Shown: positions 1-10,064 of the stretch, one piece after another
Position numbering within the stretch: position 1 is the stretch's first letter
How the letters are laid out: each line of letters starts with the position of its first letter
From: Chalara sp. BL73
Taxonomy: Eukaryota > Ascomycota > Leotiomycetes > Helotiales
Length of the DNA stretch: 64,000 nucleotides
Assembly: GCA_918026815.1 (NCBI GenBank)
Contig: CAKJVC010000058.1
Span: 124,001-188,000, forward strand
Direction: 5' to 3'
Translations under genes and position numbers: made by a program
Notes under the pieces: model-generated
Told to the model about the DNA's origin: nothing
Database searches by the model: none
Seen by the model: only the letters and a program-made list of their open reading frames with translations

Positions 1-575
1 TACCATCGAAAAACGCAATATGAAAGTTGCAGTGGCGTTTTACCAAGTCTTCCAAGAAACGCTCAACTACGTAGACTGCATGTAATAGTTGGAATCCATC
101 TATAGATCAATTAGAATATTTGTCTTTGGTTTCAAAATTGAAGAGGATTTTGTTGTCTATGCCGTCAGGGAGATGGACTGGTGAGAGTGATGCTGTGCAA
201 GCGGTGACTGGAGTGGTAAGTGGAAACTTGGTACTGAACCATATATTTCTAAATAAGTAATGTTGAGGCTTTGAATCAAGGGAGAAGATGGGGAAATGAT
301 ACTGCTGTTTTTTACAGCATAAACAAGAATTTATGGCAGGGAGGGGAGAAGAAAGAGAGATGTGCTTGTGAGGGAAGTTTACCCTTGAAATCGATCCGCG
401 AATCTTCGAAACACTCTCGAAGTAATGAATCCCCTTCAATAAGAAAGAGTTCTTTGCCAGCATAATCGCCGACAAGATCGATGAACAATGGTCTGCAGCA
501 ATCGTACCAATTCGTAATAGAATAAGTACCCCGCAAGGGATCCAGTGTCTCGCCATCCGCTGGTGTGGCTGTCAT
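1..575 (-). CDS. DDX60-like Ski2-family RNA helicase, N-terminal fragment (runs off the left edge)
   Basis: Only the first two exons lie in the window. Exon 1 runs from the ATG at 575 down to 383, and a GTAAAC donor follows. Exon 2 starts at 99 after a CTATAG acceptor and continues past base 1. The join gives ...RIDFKDGFQLLHAVYVV..., and exon 1 contains DLVGDYAGKELFLIEGDSLL. This is the characteristic N-terminus of the DDX60/DDX60L superfamily-2 helicases: a conserved DGDSLL-like strand followed by a histidine- and aromatic-rich segment ending HCNFHIAFFDG. In this family the DExH helicase core lies far downstream, outside the window. These large cytoplasmic proteins are linked to RNA surveillance; the role of the fungal members is poorly known. 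The family call is good, and the exact function is inference. Confidence 0.8.
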
Positions 576-2300
576 GGTCCGGGCGGCGGCGGTGTGATGT
601 TCGGTCTGTATGTCTTTATTTCATATCATCAGGATTATTTGAATGAATCTAGACCCGAATCTTCTGCATCCAGAGTCGAAACGAATATCAGGCTCAAAAA
701 AAAGGATCTTGCATGTATGAAGTCCTATTTGATGTCTTCGTTTGTTTTCATAAACACTTGAGTGTGGACCCACCTTTAGTTGATTGCCCACCGCCCTGAT
801 CTGCCTATCACGTGATTTATAGACTCTTTGATAATTCAGGAAGCAACAGGATTGAAGTGCAAGAGCTATTTCTACGTAGCAGGCAAATGAAGTCATGCAT
901 ATTTATGCCAGTAACTTTCTACTATCTAATGCTCTCAGTTCTGATTGAACTGGGGTCAAATTCAATTATGCAATGGAGATCGCATAAACACCACCTAGGC
1001 GTTTTCCCAGGGCAAAGGATAGTAAACGTCCTTGTCTTTGGCTACCTCTTTTTGGTGTTCTATGGCAGGTGCATGCTATCACTGGATACTGTATTTTATG
1101 TGTTTTACGCTTGAAGCTTTCATTGTGACCCATGGATGTCTAATGCCAATGTTAGACTGTTGATGGTAGTCACAACCTTTATATCACAGAGCAAAGAACC
1201 GTATGTAATTAGTTGAATTATAAATACGGGTATTCACACACGGAAAATATTGCTTGCATCTCTGTATCTTCCTTTATTTTCTTACGGCTACGTGAAGTTA
1301 AGTTGATGTGTTGCATAACTAGAACCGTAGATATCTTCTGATTGTTGGCCAGCACGTCGAGACCCAGTCTTTTATTATTTGAGGATCATTCATGATTGGT
1401 CAGGTACTGGATAACCCTTATGAAGCATTTTGAAAATCGATTCGACAAATCAGATCACAGAGTTCTTCCATGGCGCAATGTACGAAATAAATCCTTCACA
1501 TGTCAACACAGATATTAACCTTCATAAGTGGCTAGCGGTACGCACTCCTTTCCATTACAGTGGAAGATGATTCCTAATAAAGCGATAGCGTCCGACTGTT
1601 ATAAACAGAGTAATCGGGAGGTTCACAGTTCAAGCCTGTGTGGGAGAGGTTTTTTTTTGGCCTTTTCTTACCTTATTTTTGCTTATACTTCTAGTGTTTA
1701 GAGCATCTTTTCTATAGTGAAGCTAAGCGAGAATGATTAAGGTTAACTAATGCACTTTAGTTATGTGGGCCAGCTTGGCTAGATAAAGCTCAATCTCAGA
1801 AGTATATCATCTATGAATTCCTTACCCAGATACAAAAACTGTTTTACAAATATACTCAGACACCAAGCTTTGCTTTATCCAAGATCTCTTGAAATGATTA
1901 ATCTGTTATGGTAGTATCAAGTGACACGAAGCGGAAACCATCAAAAACTTCAGGGGTCTGTTTATTCAGCCTCATGAAGCGCCACTCATACTTAAACATA
2001 TGAAAATTGAGCACGTAGAATTATACTATAGCCACTTAAACCATATATCAGGATAGCAATATAATAGCCTAGCACTTTTTGTAATCCGTAGGCAAGTTAT
2101 GAAGAAAATAATGTCGTGTTAAGCGGATGGGAACATACAAGAATATTTCGATTCCCCGCTCCGTGTAACCTCACGACTCCTCACCTCCCTAATCCACAAT
2201 CCTCGTACTCAGCACCTAGCTCAAAATACCCCGCTGCCTCTTGACTCTTCTCATATCTGTTGCTCACCAGACTCATCAACATCACATCCGAAGAACACCC
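576..2300. other. Intergenic, AT-rich, no protein gene seen
   Basis: This 1.7 kb gap lies between the start of the DDX60-like gene and the pterin dehydratase gene. Open frames up to 100 codons occur on both strands but show no family resemblance, no conserved-looking composition and no convincing splice signals. The only structured element is the tRNA-like segment at 1591-1648, listed separately. Confidence 0.5.
1591..1648 (+). tRNA. 3' portion of an intron-containing tRNA-Asn(GTT), probably a pseudogene
   Basis: An anticodon arm TCCGA / CTGTTAA / TCGGG can be built if 11 bases (1602-1612) are removed directly after position 37, where eukaryotic nuclear tRNA introns sit. The anticodon is GTT at 1598-1600. 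A perfect T arm follows: CACAG (1624-1628), loop TTCAAGC, CTGTG (1636-1640). Then come a 7-base 3' acceptor strand (1641-1647), a discriminator base and a run of nine T, as expected for a Pol III stop. Upstream I find neither the expected TCTCCCA acceptor strand nor a D arm. This looks like a 5'-truncated or eroded copy rather than a working gene. Confidence 0.6.
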
Positions 2301-3023
2301 ATGAGAACCTCCCCACTCTTCCGCCATATCACAGCCTTCACGGTAACCCCAAAACCAGCACACCACATCTCGCGCCTCCGGATCCGCAGAATGAGCACGC
2401 TCTCCACGGCAGAGCCCGTCTTCTCCTCAAACTACGACCCTGCCCAAGCGGGTAAAGACCTCCCGCCGCTCCTCCTGGCCAACGGCGGGAAATGGGCTCT
2501 TATCGATACCGGAAAAGGGGTAGAGCGGAGTTTTAAATTCAAGACCTTCAAGAAAACATGGGTAAGCCTAATTTTGTTCCTCGATCCTCCCATCATTCGA
2601 TTCCAAGGAACAGAAAAGGTGGTGGGAGGTTGAGAGAGTGGCTGATCAGGTGATGTAGGAGTTCATGAATATTGTTGCGGCGGAGTGCGCGGTACAGAAA
2701 CATCATCCTGAGTGGTCTAATGTAAGTTCTTTCTCTGCATGTCTGAGGCGTGTGTTAGGGTCCGCATATACCAGATTGCGGAACGTACTTGGGAGACTTG
2801 GGATTAATGGGGATAGATCTACAATACAACTTTCGTGCGGTGGACTACGCATTCGCCGCCTGGCTTGTCGGAGAAAGATGTGACTATGGCACGCTTTTGT
2901 GATGAGCAGGCTGAAAAGTGTGGGGAGGTTGAGGGTGACGGAAACCAAGTTGGGAAAGAATTAGCTGATAGGGTGGCGAAGGAGGGAGGGGATTGTTGTG
3001 TCCCGAAGAAAAAGGCAGCGTGA
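2301..3023 (+). CDS. Pterin-4-alpha-carbinolamine dehydratase (PCD/DCoH family)
   Basis: Three exons (2301-2561, 2659-2721, 2817-3023) encode 176 residues. The family dehydrates 4a-hydroxytetrahydropterin, regenerating the cofactor of aromatic amino acid hydroxylases. The signature is clear: RSFKFKTFKKTWEFMN, then QKHHPEWSN, then TTHSPPGLSEKD. This keeps the paired histidines of HHPEW and the later TTH histidine that form the active site. The first ATG gives an Arg/His-rich leader resembling a mitochondrial presequence. The in-frame ATG at 2391 (MSTLSTAEP) would give the cytosolic length, so dual targeting is possible. Homologues are usually near 100-140 residues; the extra length is the leader and a Lys-rich tail (PKKKAA). 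The identity is firm and the start choice is open. Confidence 0.88.
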
Positions 3024-3254
3024 AGGCATGCCGGAGTGAATCCAAGTAAATTTGTAGTTTATGATTTTGTATTAATTATGAACCACTATAGTGGTATGTA
3101 TTCTATGATAACCCAAAGCATACCAATCCGCTCAAACGCCAGGAATGCCTTCGCTCTTGATGTGTCATCCTCTGCTCACATTTCATAAGTCCTTCACTCT
3201 CTGCTTATATATTGGTACTTGTCTTCCCATCCCTACTTTTATACAGTCTCCCGT

Positions 3255-4214
3255 TTACGCAACCTTCTTCGCGTTCTGGGTCTCCTTCGCAACCTTGCGA
3301 TCACGTCTGGCCTTGGCAGCTTCTGGTCCAGACTCGGTATCCAACATATAATCCCACCATCTGAAGCTACTTGCGTAATTACCAATGAAGCGCTCGTGGT
3401 GGACGTCATGATGCTGAGCACCAGCCCAGAATGGTAGGAAATGGTGCAAGCTCCACGGGAATTCATACCCACTGTGGGCATCTATAGCTTGGAAAAGACG
3501 AAGAACGATCCAGATATACATGGTGAGGATGTGAAGATTGCCAGTGATCATAACCCAAGCGATGGGAACACCGACGGTACCAAAACCAAGGACCATGACT
3601 TCAATTGGAGACGCATATTCAGCGGCCATTCCGAATGGCGCAGAGTATTGGTGGTGAATCTTGTGGATGTTCTTGTATAGAGGGCCCCAGTGCATAGCGC
3701 GGTGCATCCAGTAATGCCATGCATCCTCCAAGACGAAAAAGACGGCGATTTGGAAGGCCATTGCAGTCCAGGGTGGGAAAGGTACGCCGGTTTCCATTCC
3801 GCAAAATTTCGCCATTGGGTGGAAAAGCCAGATCTGTGGCAGCTCAACAGTGAAGTGGCTGATGAGGACGAGTTTCGCGCAGTTCCATTGCTCGGCAGCT
3901 GTTGGCATCTTTTGCCCCTGAATCTTGTACTTGTTGAAGTATGGAATTTGGCCAATGATAATCCAAGGGAGACTGCGGCCAAAGTAGACTACTTCGTGCA
4001 TGACGAAGCTCATGATTCCAGTGGCAAGGACATCATTTTGCATGTAGGCATACCAGCTCTGTATGGCGGGTTAGCAATGGACGAAAAGAGCAGACACAAG
4101 ATAACTCACGGCCCACAAGCGCTCGAAAACATTGAGATGCACATTATACTTGGAGAGCTCATTGTAGATAGCAAAGTAGGTATCTGGAGCAGCGAGAACG
4201 GTCGCATTCGACAT
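3255..4214 (-). CDS. erg25: C-4 methylsterol oxidase (ERG25)
   Basis: Two exons (4214-4110 and 4058-3255, donor GTGAGT) encode 302 residues. The enzyme is the ER di-iron oxidase that removes the C-4 methyl groups of 4,4-dimethylzymosterol in ergosterol synthesis, working with ERG26 and ERG27. The fatty acid hydroxylase histidine boxes are all present: HRAMH, HKIHH and HHDVHH. They lie between hydrophobic segments such as [16 protein letters not shown], which is typical of ERG25. The protein ends in KKVA, a C-terminal dilysine (KKXX) ER-retrieval signal. Length matches yeast and Aspergillus Erg25. The start MSNATVLAA is the only ATG that leaves a family-length N-terminus. The gene is head to head with squalene epoxidase, so two ergosterol genes share one promoter region. 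Confidence 0.95.
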
Positions 4215-4386
4215 GTTGGCGGACCTGTGAGTGAATTGAGGTTGTACACAGGAAGAAAGAAATGCTGTGGGAGGACGGGGGCTTTTAATTAATGATGGCA
4301 ATTTGAGCGGCGCTCTCCTTTCTTAAAATCGGTTGGACCAGGCTCAGGCCACTCACCCACCAACGGATTCTCACCAGCCGACCACA

Positions 4387-4397
4387 ATCGCCCCACT
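4387..4397 (+). promoter_or_regulatory. SRE-like site ATCGCCCCACT
   Basis: Ten of eleven bases match the fungal SREBP (SrbA) consensus as I recall it, RTCABSCCACY; only the fourth base differs (G for A). It sits in the ERG25/ERG1 intergenic region, 19 bases from the E-box palindrome. Confidence 0.5.
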
Positions 4398-4415
4398 TGA
4401 AAAGCCGAATACGCA

Positions 4416-4429
4416 GATCACGTGGTGAT
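4416..4429. promoter_or_regulatory. E-box/SRE composite GATCACGTGGTGAT
   Basis: This contains a perfect CACGTG E-box inside GATCACGTG. On the opposite strand it reads ATCACCACGTGATC, which also contains the ATCACCAC core of a sterol regulatory element. bHLH SREBP proteins recognise both kinds of site. The location between two ergosterol genes supports function; binding itself is inferred. Confidence 0.5.
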
Positions 4430-5127
4430 ACCATCGTTTTAGCGGGCTGTGGCGTTGATGCGGCCGCCTGTGGTAATGTGCTGCTGATGATGATGGGATG
4501 TGTCTTGCAAATCCCTTTCGGGCTTTTAGGTGTGGTTTGTGCTGTATATTCAGACACCGAGCGGAATTGATAAGTAATAACTATTTTACAAAGTGGCAAG
4601 TTATAAGGTTAGCAGATTTACGCGTTGGAAACTCTCCCCGATAAGATGATAGAGCCGTGTGAACCCTGGAAATTTGATAAAGAACGTACAGAAACACAGA
4701 GCATCCCATATATACATATTATAAGCTTGAATTAATGCTGCACGTTGATACATCTACCGCTGAACAAGCGCTTTTACATCAACTTCTGCTTCTTCAGCAT
4801 TCCAAAGCCTTTTCCAAGCCAAAATACTGCTGCCGAGAGAAAAAAAAAGGGGGGGAGGAAACCTAATTTCTGCAGGAACCATTTTGGCCCTCTCGGCACT
4901 TCCCATGTGAAATATCATTCGATTCACATTCGACAATCCACGCTCGACAGATCGCCCATCGTCCCATCGGCTCACCCGCGAATCTCTCCAATTGACCATG
5001 TCCAGCATCAGCGCAATATCATTCTCAACTTAATAATCAGACGCTGCGCATTGTTATAGCACCATACCGACTCTGCTGCGACGGGATTTGTACATAATAA
5101 TTAATTTCTATCCCACCCCTCTCAACA

Positions 5128-6621
5128 ATGTCCACATCCAATTTTCGGGATTTGAACGAGCAACGCCGGCGATTACACCACGAGGCGGACGTGGTGATAG
5201 TTGGAGCAGGCATATTCGGGTGTGCTGCGGCATGGGCGCTCGCAAAACAAGGCAGGAGTGTGCTGCTGCTGGAACGATGGATGACGGAGCCGGATCGGAT
5301 AGTCGGGGAGCTGCTACAGCCTGGAGGTGTCTCGGCGCTTGAGAAACTTGGTCTAGCCCATTGCCTAGAAGGAATAGATGCGGTGCCTTGCAAAGGCTAC
5401 GAGGTCATCTACTACGGGCAGCCAGTCGAGATTTTGTACCCTAAGAATGCTGGACAGGCTGCGGCAGGCGCGAATGCATCAACGAATGGGAAGACTGGGA
5501 GATCTGAGGGTAGGAGTTTCCACCATGGACGCTTTATCACCAAGCTACGAGAAGCCTGTGCCAGTCATCCCAATATCACGATCGTAGAGACGGAAGTGAC
5601 GGATACAATCACAAGTGCACATATGTCCCAAGTGCTAGGGGTTGAATCGAGGACGAAGAATCCGGCTACAGGAGAAAAAGTGAAGGATTTCTACTTCGGA
5701 CAGCTCACAATCATCTCAGACGGTTATGCCTCTAAGTTCCGAAAACAATACATAAACAAGTCACCAATCGTCAAAAGCAAATTTTACGCCCTCGAACTGA
5801 TAGATTGCCCCATGCCAGCCCCAAACTTTGGTATTGTTGTTTTAGGGGATGGCGAGCCAGTTCTTCTCTACCAAATCGGCACCCACGAGACACGCGCCTT
5901 GATTGACATACCCGAGAACACACCTACAGCATCTGTCGCTAACGGTGGTGTGCGAGGACATCTAAAGAACGTTGTTCTTCCATCGCTACCCAAACAAATC
6001 CAGCCCTGTTTCGAAGCCGCCATGTCAGATGGCAAGATTCCAAAAAGTATGCCAAATAGCTGGCTGCCACCAAGCACACAAACTGAGAAAGGAGTAATAT
6101 TACTCGGTGACGCTATGAATATGCGTCATCCCTTAACGGGAGGCGGTATGACCGTAGCATTTAACGACGTGGTCCTCCTCTCGTCCCTTCTTGCCCCCGA
6201 GAAGATTCCCGATCTAGGCGACACAGGCGCCATACAGAAAGCCATGAAGGAATTCCACTGGAAGCGCAAACGTCTTTCATCCATCATCAACATACTCGCA
6301 CAAGCGCTCTACAGCCTCTTCGCAGCCGACGACCGCCAACTCAAGGCCTTACAAAAAGGATGCTTCAGTTATTTCCAAAGAGGCGGGAACTGCGTCGATG
6401 GCCCTGTCGGTCTTCTCGGCGGCATCATTAGACAACCATTAGTGCTCTTCTACCATTTCTTCGCCGTCGCCCTTCTCTCAATCTGGATGGTTTTCCAGGA
6501 GACGATGGGCGGGCTACTGGGGATCTGGAAGCTACCATTAGCGATCGAGAAGAGCATTCTGATCTTCTGGAAGGCATGCGTGGTAATATTTCCTTATATC
6601 TTTAGCGAGATGAAGATATGA
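5128..6621 (+). CDS. erg1: Squalene monooxygenase (squalene epoxidase, ERG1)
   Basis: A single intron-free frame of 497 residues. The enzyme is the FAD- and NADPH-reductase-dependent ER oxygenase that makes 2,3-oxidosqualene; it is the allylamine (terbinafine) target. The N-terminal Rossmann motif is VVIVGAGIFGCAAAWALAKQ (residues about 21-40). The family signature GELLQPGGV follows near residue 56. The second FAD motif LLGDAMNMRHPLTGGGMTVA lies near residue 330. The C-terminal 100 residues are hydrophobic and contain likely membrane helices, as in yeast Erg1. Length equals the family norm. The start MSTSNFRDL is preceded by CTCAACA and lies close before the FAD fold. It is divergent from ERG25. 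Confidence 0.96.
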   Translation: MSTSNFRDLNEQRRRLHHEADVVIVGAGIFGCAAAWALAKQGRSVLLLERWMTEPDRIVGELLQPGGVSALEKLGLAHCLEGIDAVPCKGYEVIYYGQPVEILYPKNAGQAAAGANASTNGKTGRSEGRSFHHGRFITKLREACASHPNITIVETEVTDTITSAHMSQVLGVESRTKNPATGEKVKDFYFGQLTIISDGYASKFRKQYINKSPIVKSKFYALELIDCPMPAPNFGIVVLGDGEPVLLYQIGTHETRALIDIPENTPTASVANGGVRGHLKNVVLPSLPKQIQPCFEAAMSDGKIPKSMPNSWLPPSTQTEKGVILLGDAMNMRHPLTGGGMTVAFNDVVLLSSLLAPEKIPDLGDTGAIQKAMKEFHWKRKRLSSIINILAQALYSLFAADDRQLKALQKGCFSYFQRGGNCVDGPVGLLGGIIRQPLVLFYHFFAVALLSIWMVFQETMGGLLGIWKLPLAIEKSILIFWKACVVIFPYIFSEMKI

Positions 6622-7185
6622 ACGCGACAAAGGAGAAATAAAATAAAAACAGGAGGGCGTTGGTTGCCGGCATTGTCTTACCAGTTGATGTAATTTAGAA
6701 AGCGTGGTGCGGTTGGCGTTGTTGGGATATCACCTCATTAGTACAATAATACAAAATCATCCATCCTACTAGAAGCACCCCCAATTCATTTCCATGTGAG
6801 GAATATCCTCCGTATGCTATCCTGACTTATTCAGCACGATTGCACTGGTACGGAAGAACGATACCTAACAAGTACCGTTATACTCCCAAATCACCTGGAG
6901 TAGTAGATGAAATCCGAGCACTCCCCAGCAGAGAAAAGTTCCACTGTTGTGGGGGCCGTCATATATTCATAACGTCATACTAATCCCAAGCCCTCTCGCT
7001 AGTCTCCCGTTCATGAGGCCCTGATCTCCGAACTCCTTCCTATATGTTTTTCCAAAGCTATAAAATATGCACTTTATGCATGGAAATGTCCAAACCCCGC
7101 CATTATTGAACAGCGGCATGCATATGATATCACGACCCATATCATGTTCCCAACATACCAACCCCCCTCTCCCCTCCCCTTTTTT
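6622..7185. other. Convergent 3' intergenic region
   Basis: Lies between the stop of ERG1 and the stop of the WD40 gene on the other strand. AATAAA-type sequences just after the ERG1 stop (about 6637-6647) could serve as polyadenylation signals. I see nothing else. Confidence 0.5.
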
Positions 7186-9374
7186 TTATGCGCGAATGAT
7201 TCTACCCCTGAGTCCTCTTCTCGGCGCATCCTGGTCCTCGTACAGCGCCGGGTCAGGCACAAGTTTCGGATCAACCCTATACCCCATCTTCGGCTCCGCC
7301 TCGTCTTCCTCTGCGCCGTCGTTCCACGAATGCACCGTACACGTCCCCGTCGACATGCCGTACCCGTTCCATGCCGAGGCGACAATCATCGGCGCGCTGG
7401 GATGCCAGCTCGCGTCACGGACACACGTTTTCCAGGCTGAGCGCCCTTGGTCCTCGTTCCAAGCGTTCATCATGTGGTAGCCGCGATGCGGCGGCCTGCT
7501 GTTTCTGGTTGCGGCTTGCACATCGATGGTGCCTGCGAGCGTGGCGTCCATGTTCCACACGTAGACTTTTCCATCCTCGCTGCCGGAGTAGACGTATCTT
7601 GAGTTCGTACTTCCGGGTGGAGAGAAATGACACCTTATCAAAGTTCGCAGGACACGGTGGCCGCGGAATGTAACGATGGAATTGTCGTTGCGGTGCTGAT
7701 ACCAGTCATCCTCATCATACGCCCCCCAGCGGTAGTCAAATGGGTTTTGTCTATTTCTGATGGTTCGTGGGTCTGGTGTCATGGTTTTGAAATCGGATCG
7801 CGACATGACCATACGTAGATCCCAGAGCTTCATGCTTTGGTCTTTCCCGTTGCTAAGAATGTACCCTGTTATTGTAATTAGCATTAGAACCCTGTCAGAA
7901 TATAGACACGATTGACACTTACGGCCATCTCCTTTGCTATCAATATACGTCAAACCTTCGATGTGTCCAACAAAGGCTCCTACTTCACGATCGCCACCCA
8001 TACTTCGTGTATCCCAGACCTTTAGTATGTTATCATCTGAGCCCGAGTAAACGATATGAGGACTCGTTTTATCAGCGAAACAGACAGCATTTACGTCTTC
8101 ATCATGCCCGTCAAAAGTGTGCAGCACAGCCCGTGACTCGATGTCGTAGACGACAATTTTACCTTCTGTTGCTCCTGCGACCAGTCTTCTTCCGTCGCCA
8201 GAAAATCGGATTGACCAGATTCCAAAACTGCTGCCAATTCTGTGCGCCTGGCGATATGGGTTTTGTCCAGTGTTCTGTGCTCCAAGATCAAGTATATATG
8301 GGTCGCCTTGGTCATTTGGGTCTGTCGGCGCGAGACACACCGTACTTCGGATGGATGTATATGCTAGATATCTGTTATCTGGACTCAACGAGGCATCGGT
8401 GAGGGTCCATTGCCCATATGGAAAGTCGACCGTCTTGTAGTATCGCCAGTGATAAGGATTAGATGTGTCGTACATCCGGACCCTGAAATCTTTATTCACA
8501 GAAAAGAAGAAATTGCCATCGTCCGAAAACTGGCCAGAATATATCGGCTGATTATAATGTATTATCATATCCGCATTCGACGAAGGCAACATTCCCTGTA
8601 CCTGCATTAGTTACAGCATCATGAGAGTACACTAATGCCATACTTGAGCCAATAACCTGTGATTTAGCTTCTGTTGTGTGAAGCTCTCCGTCGCTAGCTC
8701 TCGGTTCAATATCCGCAGAGCCAAATTCTTCTTCTTCTTGACGCTTAAATCTTCCGTAATCTCCGCCTCATTCGAGCCAAATTCCCCAGAATTCATCAAT
8801 TCCGACCCCTTTTCGCTAGGAATCTCCGGGAACGGATCGCGAGCGGTCCGCGGTCTCGTCCTTAATCGAAATCTTGGGTATATGCCATCGTCGTCTTCTT
8901 CTATATCCGCAGTCCCCAATAATTGCCTAATGTTCGCGTGTCTTATCAGCTCCATGAGCAGCGCTCTCTGCTGTTCCGCTGCGATTCGAAGTATGAGCAA
9001 GATTGTATGGATTAAGGTAAAGATGTAGTAAGGCTCACTTGTTCCACCCACTGCGTTTCCAGATAATTCAATCTCAAAACCTCCAAGATCTGGCAGACAC
9101 TATATTAGCTTGAAGTTTATGCTACGAAGCTATCTCAATCACCTTCGTCCTCGGATTCACCCCCATCTTCGTTTTGTTCCTCCATGATCTGTTCAATGAA
9201 GCCTTGCACCTCCAACAGTGTTTCATCTTCATCCTCATCCACCTCAAATGGTTCGTCTTCTTCCATTCCATCCATATATTCCGTATCTTCGCTCTGTGTA
9301 ACTGTCGTTGGTGTCGTAGCCGCTGATTCTGTGTAGTTACTGACCGCTCGGTCATTATCTGTAGAGTCCGCCAT
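7186..9374 (-). CDS. WD40-repeat protein of the DCAF11/LEC14B (WDR23) family
   Basis: Five exons (9374-9143, 9089-9039, 8978-8644, 8601-7923, 7865-7186) encode 658 residues. The N-terminal quarter is acidic (EDEPFEVDEDEDE) and low in complexity. The conserved block KLNHRLLAQVQGMLPSSNA joins exons 3 and 4 and starts the propeller. Repeats follow with typical GH...WD spacing: YSGQFSDDGNFFFS, HTFDGHDEDVNAVCF, YSGSDDNILKVWDTR, SNGKDQSMKLWDLR and YSGSEDGKVYVWNMD. Human DCAF11/WDR23 is a substrate receptor of CUL4-DDB1 ubiquitin ligases. The family order fits; ligase function in fungi is inferred. The intron between exons 1 and 2 uses a weak GTGATT donor, so the acidic leader is the least certain part. 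Confidence 0.85.
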
Positions 9375-10064
9375 GATGGCGCAGACTAATTATGAACGCC
9401 GAGCTAGCCAAAATATGCCTGGAATCAAGAAACTCGAACTCGGCTCCAGCTATAGGTGACAGCTTGAATCAATTCTTAAGAAAACGAAACTGATCACAAA
9501 GCTCTCGGGAGTGTTTGCATCATAATGCAAGCATGCTGTTATCAAATAGTGGGGTTACGTAGTATTAGATAAGGCTTAAATCCGTTAAGGCCGATTAGGG
9601 GTTAAGCGAGCCGAAATGACTCCTTCTGGCTTGATTGCTAAACATTTTCTTGAAGGCTGCTAAGGATTTATTGGTTTCTTGAAAGAAAAAATGTATAGTA
9701 GAGTATAGCTCAGTCGGTATTCTCTACCTATTCCCTTATCTCCCAAGAGACTAGAGGAAGCTTCAGCAAGATACATCTATCCTCTAAAGTCTGTGTTTTC
9801 ATCCTGAAGCTTCTTATAGCTGTAACTAGGTGGCAAGATTGAATGGGTGGGAAGTTTCCTGACTCGTCTAGGCAATTTTCAAAGTAGGCCGTGTTGTACG
9901 TTAAGTGGTTTTCTCCTTGACATTGGCCAACCCAGCTTAATCACTTGATATTGAGAGGGCAGGCAGGACCAATAGGTCAATGGGACTGAATTGGCCTGGG
10001 GGGGCTGGAACGATCAAGGGGAAGAAGAGCATGAGGCATGTGACCAAATATGATATATTTCCGC
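9375..10064. other. Intergenic, no gene seen
   Basis: Upstream of the WD40 gene and downstream of the oxygenase gene. No convincing open frame. A short stretch near 9706 resembles a tRNA D arm but nothing else of a tRNA accompanies it. Confidence 0.5.

Larger units (their letters stand above)
4215..5127. promoter_or_regulatory. Shared divergent promoter of ERG25 and ERG1
   Basis: This 913-base gap separates the start codons of two oppositely transcribed ergosterol genes. It holds no credible gene of its own. Two sterol-regulatory-element-like sites lie in its ERG25-proximal half at 4387-4397 and 4416-4429 and are listed separately. A C-rich stretch with CTCACCCACC lies at 4352-4361. Both enzymes use oxygen and are known SREBP targets in other filamentous fungi, so co-regulation by sterol or oxygen level is the natural inference. 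Confidence 0.65.

Noticed and set aside
107..556. 149-codon minus-strand frame overlapping the DDX60-like exon 1
   Set aside because: It crosses the intron in another frame; the spliced alternative restores a clear helicase-family N-terminus.
3690..4292. 200-codon plus-strand frame over ERG25
   Set aside because: Antisense shadow of a strongly conserved enzyme gene.
4285..4599. 104-codon minus-strand frame in the ERG25/ERG1 promoter
   Set aside because: No family resemblance and it overlaps the regulatory sites; treated as chance.
9695..9730. tRNA D-arm-like sequence (TAGCTCAGTCGGTA)
   Set aside because: No matching acceptor, anticodon or T arm follows at tRNA spacing.
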